This document shows, piece after piece, positions 61,829 to 64,000 of a DNA stretch of 64,000 nt (position 1 is its first letter; every line of letters begins with the position of its first letter). The position numbers and the translations under genes are program-made. Under the pieces are notes generated by a model, which did no database searches, was not told the DNA's origin, and saw nothing but the letters and a program-made list of their open reading frames with translations. Origin of the DNA: Saccharothrix syringae (GTDB lineage: Bacteria > Actinomycetota > Actinomycetes > Mycobacteriales > Pseudonocardiaceae); NCBI RefSeq assembly GCF_009498035.1, contig NZ_CP034550.1:868001-932000 (forward strand), read 5' to 3'.

Positions 61829-63267
61829 GGAACGTTGTCGTCGTGGGCTACGGCATGGCCGGCGCCCGCCTGGCCGACGAGATCCGCCGTCGCGACCCGA
61901 AGGCCGAACGGGTCGCGGTGACCGTGCTGGGCGACGAGGCCCACCACGCCTACAACCGGGTGCTGCTCTCCAGCGTGGTCGCCGGGTCGCTGACCACGGA
62001 CGCGGTGCGGCTGCACGACGACGACTGGGCCGCCCGCCACCACGTGGAGCTGCGGCTCGGCGAACCGGTCACCAAGATCGACCGCACCCGGCGGGTGGTG
62101 CACGTCGGCGAGACCGAGGTGCCCTACGACGCGCTGGTGCTGGCCACCGGCTCGCGGTCGTGGGTGCCGCCCACCGAGGGCCTGCTCGACGGCAACGGCG
62201 GCCTGGCGCCCGGCGCGGTGGCGTTCCGGTCGCTCGACGACTGCGCCCGCATCGTCGGGCACGCCGCGCCGGGCACGCCGGTCGCGGTCCTGGGCGGCGG
62301 CCTGCTCGGCCTGGAGGCCGCCCGCGGCCTGGCCGGCCGGGGCTGCCTGGTCACCGTGGTCCACCCGGTCGGGCACCTGATGGAGCGCCAGCTCGACGCG
62401 GGCGCGGGCCGCGTGCTGGCCAAGAGCCTCCGGGACCTGGGCATCGAGTTCCGGCTCAACGCGCTGGCCACCCGGTACGCGCCCGGCGAGGGCCTGGAGC
62501 TCGGCGACGGCACGCACGTGCCCGCCGACCTGGTCGTGGTCTCCGCGGGCGTGCGCGCCGAGACGTCGCTGGCCGAGCAGGCGGGCCTGGCGGTCGACCG
62601 GGGCGTCCTGGTCGACGACGCGCTGCGCACCAGCGACCCGCGCGTCCACGCCATCGGCGACTGCGCCCAGCACGTGGGCACGGTCGCCGGCCTGGTCCAG
62701 CCCGCGTGGGACCAGGCCGCGGTGCTCGCCGACCGCCTCACCGGCGCCGCGCCCGCCGCCCGCTACGCCGGCACCACCGTGGTGACCAGGCTCAAGGCCC
62801 GCGACATCGACCTGGCCGCGCTGGGCGACGTGCACGTGGAGGTCGACTCGCCGGACGCCGAGGTGCTGTGCTTCCAGGACCCGGCGCGCGGCCGCTACGC
62901 CAAGCTCGTGCTGCGCGACGACAAGGTGACCGGCGCCATCGTGCTCGGCGCGCCGGACGCCGCGGCGGCCATCACCCAGCTCTACGACCGCGGCCTGCCC
63001 GCGCCCACCGACCGCCTGGCGCTGCTGCTGGGCCGGGCGCTGCCCGCGGAGACCACGGCCAGCCCCGCCGACCTGCCCGCCTCGGCCGTGGTCTGCCGCT
63101 GCAACACCGTCAGCAAGGGCCAGCTCGTGGGCGCGTGGCGGGCGGGCGCCACCACCGTCTCGGCGATCGCCGAGGCCACCAGGGCGAGCACCGGCTGCGG
63201 CGGCTGCAAGGACGCGGTCTGCGGCATCGTCGACTGGCTCGCCGCCTCACAGCCCCAACCCGCGTGA
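61825..63267 (+). CDS. nasB: FAD-dependent oxidoreductase with BFD-like [2Fe-2S] domain, nitrate reductase electron-transfer subunit
   Basis: 480 residues. Pyridine-nucleotide disulfide oxidoreductase fold with FAD motif VVVVGYGMAGARLADEI and NAD site VAVLGGGLLGLEAARGLAGR, HAIGDCAQH, then a C-terminal BFD domain VCRCNTVSKGQLVGAWRAGA with GCGGCKDAVCG giving C-x-C plus C-x2-C. Closest to the N-terminal half of NirB but lacks the siroheme domain, so it most likely passes electrons from NAD(P)H to the nitrate reductase. The ATG overlaps the preceding stop (ATGA). Confidence 0.9.
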
Positions 63268-63310
63268 TGTGCGCGGGAGTTGCCGTCGTGGACACCTGTC
63301 CCAACGTCGG

Positions 63311-63332
63311 GGTAACGGGTCGTTCCTACCGT
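63311..63332 (+). promoter_or_regulatory. Promoter motif of narK-type gene, shared with nitrate reductase
   Basis: GGTAAC then CGTTCCTACCGT, near-identical to the block at 59754. TACCGT (63327-63332) is a TAnnnT -10 candidate, giving a leader of about 28 bases with GGGAGGG before ATG 63367. Likely a common nitrogen-regulated promoter; the regulator (GlnR or NnaR) is not shown. Confidence 0.55.
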
Positions 63333-63366
63333 TCCTGAAAGAAGAACCGGTGTCCGGGAGGGTCCT

Positions 63367-64000
63367 ATGAGCACGGTCTTGGAGACGGAGAGCCCCGCCC
63401 CGCGGGGCGGGCGCCGCGGGCGTTGGATCGAGCACTGGGAGCCGGAGGACCCCGCGTTCTGGGAGCGGACCGGCAGGCGCGTCGCCCGCAAGAACCTCGT
63501 CTTCTCCATCCTGGCGGAGAACCTGGGCTTCACCGTGTGGAGCCTGATGAGCATCGTGGTCGTCAGCCTGGGGTCGGTGGGCTTCGACTTCACCGTGGGC
63601 CAGCAGTTCTGGCTGCTGATCGTGCCCAACCTGGTCGGCGCGGTGCTGCGCATCCCCTACACCTTCGCCGTACCCCGCTTCGGCGGTCGCGCGTGGACGA
63701 CGATCAGCGCCTGCCTGCTGCTCATCCCGTGCACCATGCTCATCGTCGCGGTGACGAACCCCGGCACCCCGTACTGGTTCTTCCTGCTCACCTCGGCCGC
63801 GATGGGCTTCGGCGGCGGCAACTTCTCCTCCTCCATGGCGAACATCTCGTTCTTCTACCCGGAGGGCAGGAAGGGCCTGGCGCTGGGCCTCAACGCCGCG
63901 GGCGGCAACCTCGGCGTGGCCATGGTGCAGCTGGTGGTGCCCATGGTCATCACCATCGGCACCGGCGTGAACCTGGCCTACGCGGCGGCGTTCTGGATGC
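63367..64000 (+). CDS. narK: Nitrate/nitrite MFS transporter, NarK type (5' part, continues past the window)
   Basis: 211 codons are visible. After a basic N-terminus, WIEHWEPEDPAFWERTGRRV is followed by at least five transmembrane helices; ENLGFTVWSLMSIVVVSLG, RIPYTFAVPRFGGRAW and the nitrate signature GFGGGNFSSSMANISFFYP are typical of NarK-type transporters. It would import nitrate for the adjacent reductase or export nitrite. GGGAGGG precedes ATG 63367. Confidence 0.92.
   Translation, partial: MSTVLETESPAPRGGRRGRWIEHWEPEDPAFWERTGRRVARKNLVFSILAENLGFTVWSLMSIVVVSLGSVGFDFTVGQQFWLLIVPNLVGAVLRIPYTFAVPRFGGRAWTTISACLLLIPCTMLIVAVTNPGTPYWFFLLTSAAMGFGGGNFSSSMANISFFYPEGRKGLALGLNAAGGNLGVAMVQLVVPMVITIGTGVNLAYAAAFWM

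Overview
The window is a very GC-rich (about 70 percent or more), gene-dense actinobacterial chromosome segment with near-exclusive G/C at third codon positions, many GTG starts and GTGA/ATGA stop-start overlaps. Gene content and modular intergenic repeats fit the family Pseudonocardiaceae (Saccharothrix/Actinosynnema/Lentzea type); this is inferred from recall, not from a database search. No rRNA, tRNA, CRISPR array, transposase or prophage was seen.

Backbone: from memory, much of 5-40 kb follows the Mycobacterium tuberculosis order Rv1209-Rv1239 (DivIVA-domain protein, tag, DUF3117, glgM, glgC, O-methyltransferase, sigE, rseA, htrA, tatB, mrp, DUF1003, MgtE-N/CBS, GSP17M protein, lpqY-sugABC, corA). 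Most of 47-60 kb follows Rv3205c-Rv3212 (PQQ-like propeller, DEAD helicase, ferritin-like, DUF3107, TetR, DUF3152, moeZ, TIGR02569). The interesting material lies where these blocks are interrupted.

Layout. 0-4 kb: cydABDC (cytochrome bd oxidase with a short divergent CydA, and its thiol exporter), divergent from a PadR gene. 4-9 kb: PadR/HAAS pair, DivIVA-domain protein, SRPBCC protein, DNA glycosylase, PaaX/PaaG-like pair, DUF3117. 8.5-14 kb: leucyl aminopeptidase, a lipoprotein, and divergent glycogen/alpha-glucan genes glgM/glgC. 14-18 kb: envelope-stress group sigE-rseA-htrA-tatB. 18.3-20.5 kb: an XRE regulator beside a patch of decayed genes. 20.5-25.3 kb: mrp, MarR, DUF1003, MgtE-N/CBS, small-molecule kinase. 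25.3-30 kb: CoA-ester lyase and acyl-CoA dehydrogenase of ethylmalonyl-CoA-pathway type, separated by an AAA ATPase/DUF4276 pair that is the best defence-system candidate here, followed by a long modular hairpin. 30-35.3 kb: trehalose importer lpqY-sugABC. 35.5-46.6 kb: SDR, two DUF2332 paralogues, corA with a candidate leader peptide and a 31-residue membrane protein, mesaconyl-CoA-hydratase-type MaoC protein, NUDIX, small membrane/PH proteins, PHP phosphoesterase, RecB-like nuclease. 47-59.7 kb: the second conserved block, interrupted by a TetR/AurF-type diiron oxygenase module. 59.8-64 kb: assimilatory nitrate reductase, its FAD/[2Fe-2S] partner and a NarK-type transporter running off the end.

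How the genes work together: lpqY-sugABC returns trehalose to the glgM/glgC alpha-glucan economy. The Mcl-, Mcd- and Mch-type enzymes would provide glyoxylate-independent C2 assimilation. SigE, RseA and HtrA form an envelope-stress relay next to Tat export. The nitrate genes form an uptake and reduction unit with a shared promoter motif.
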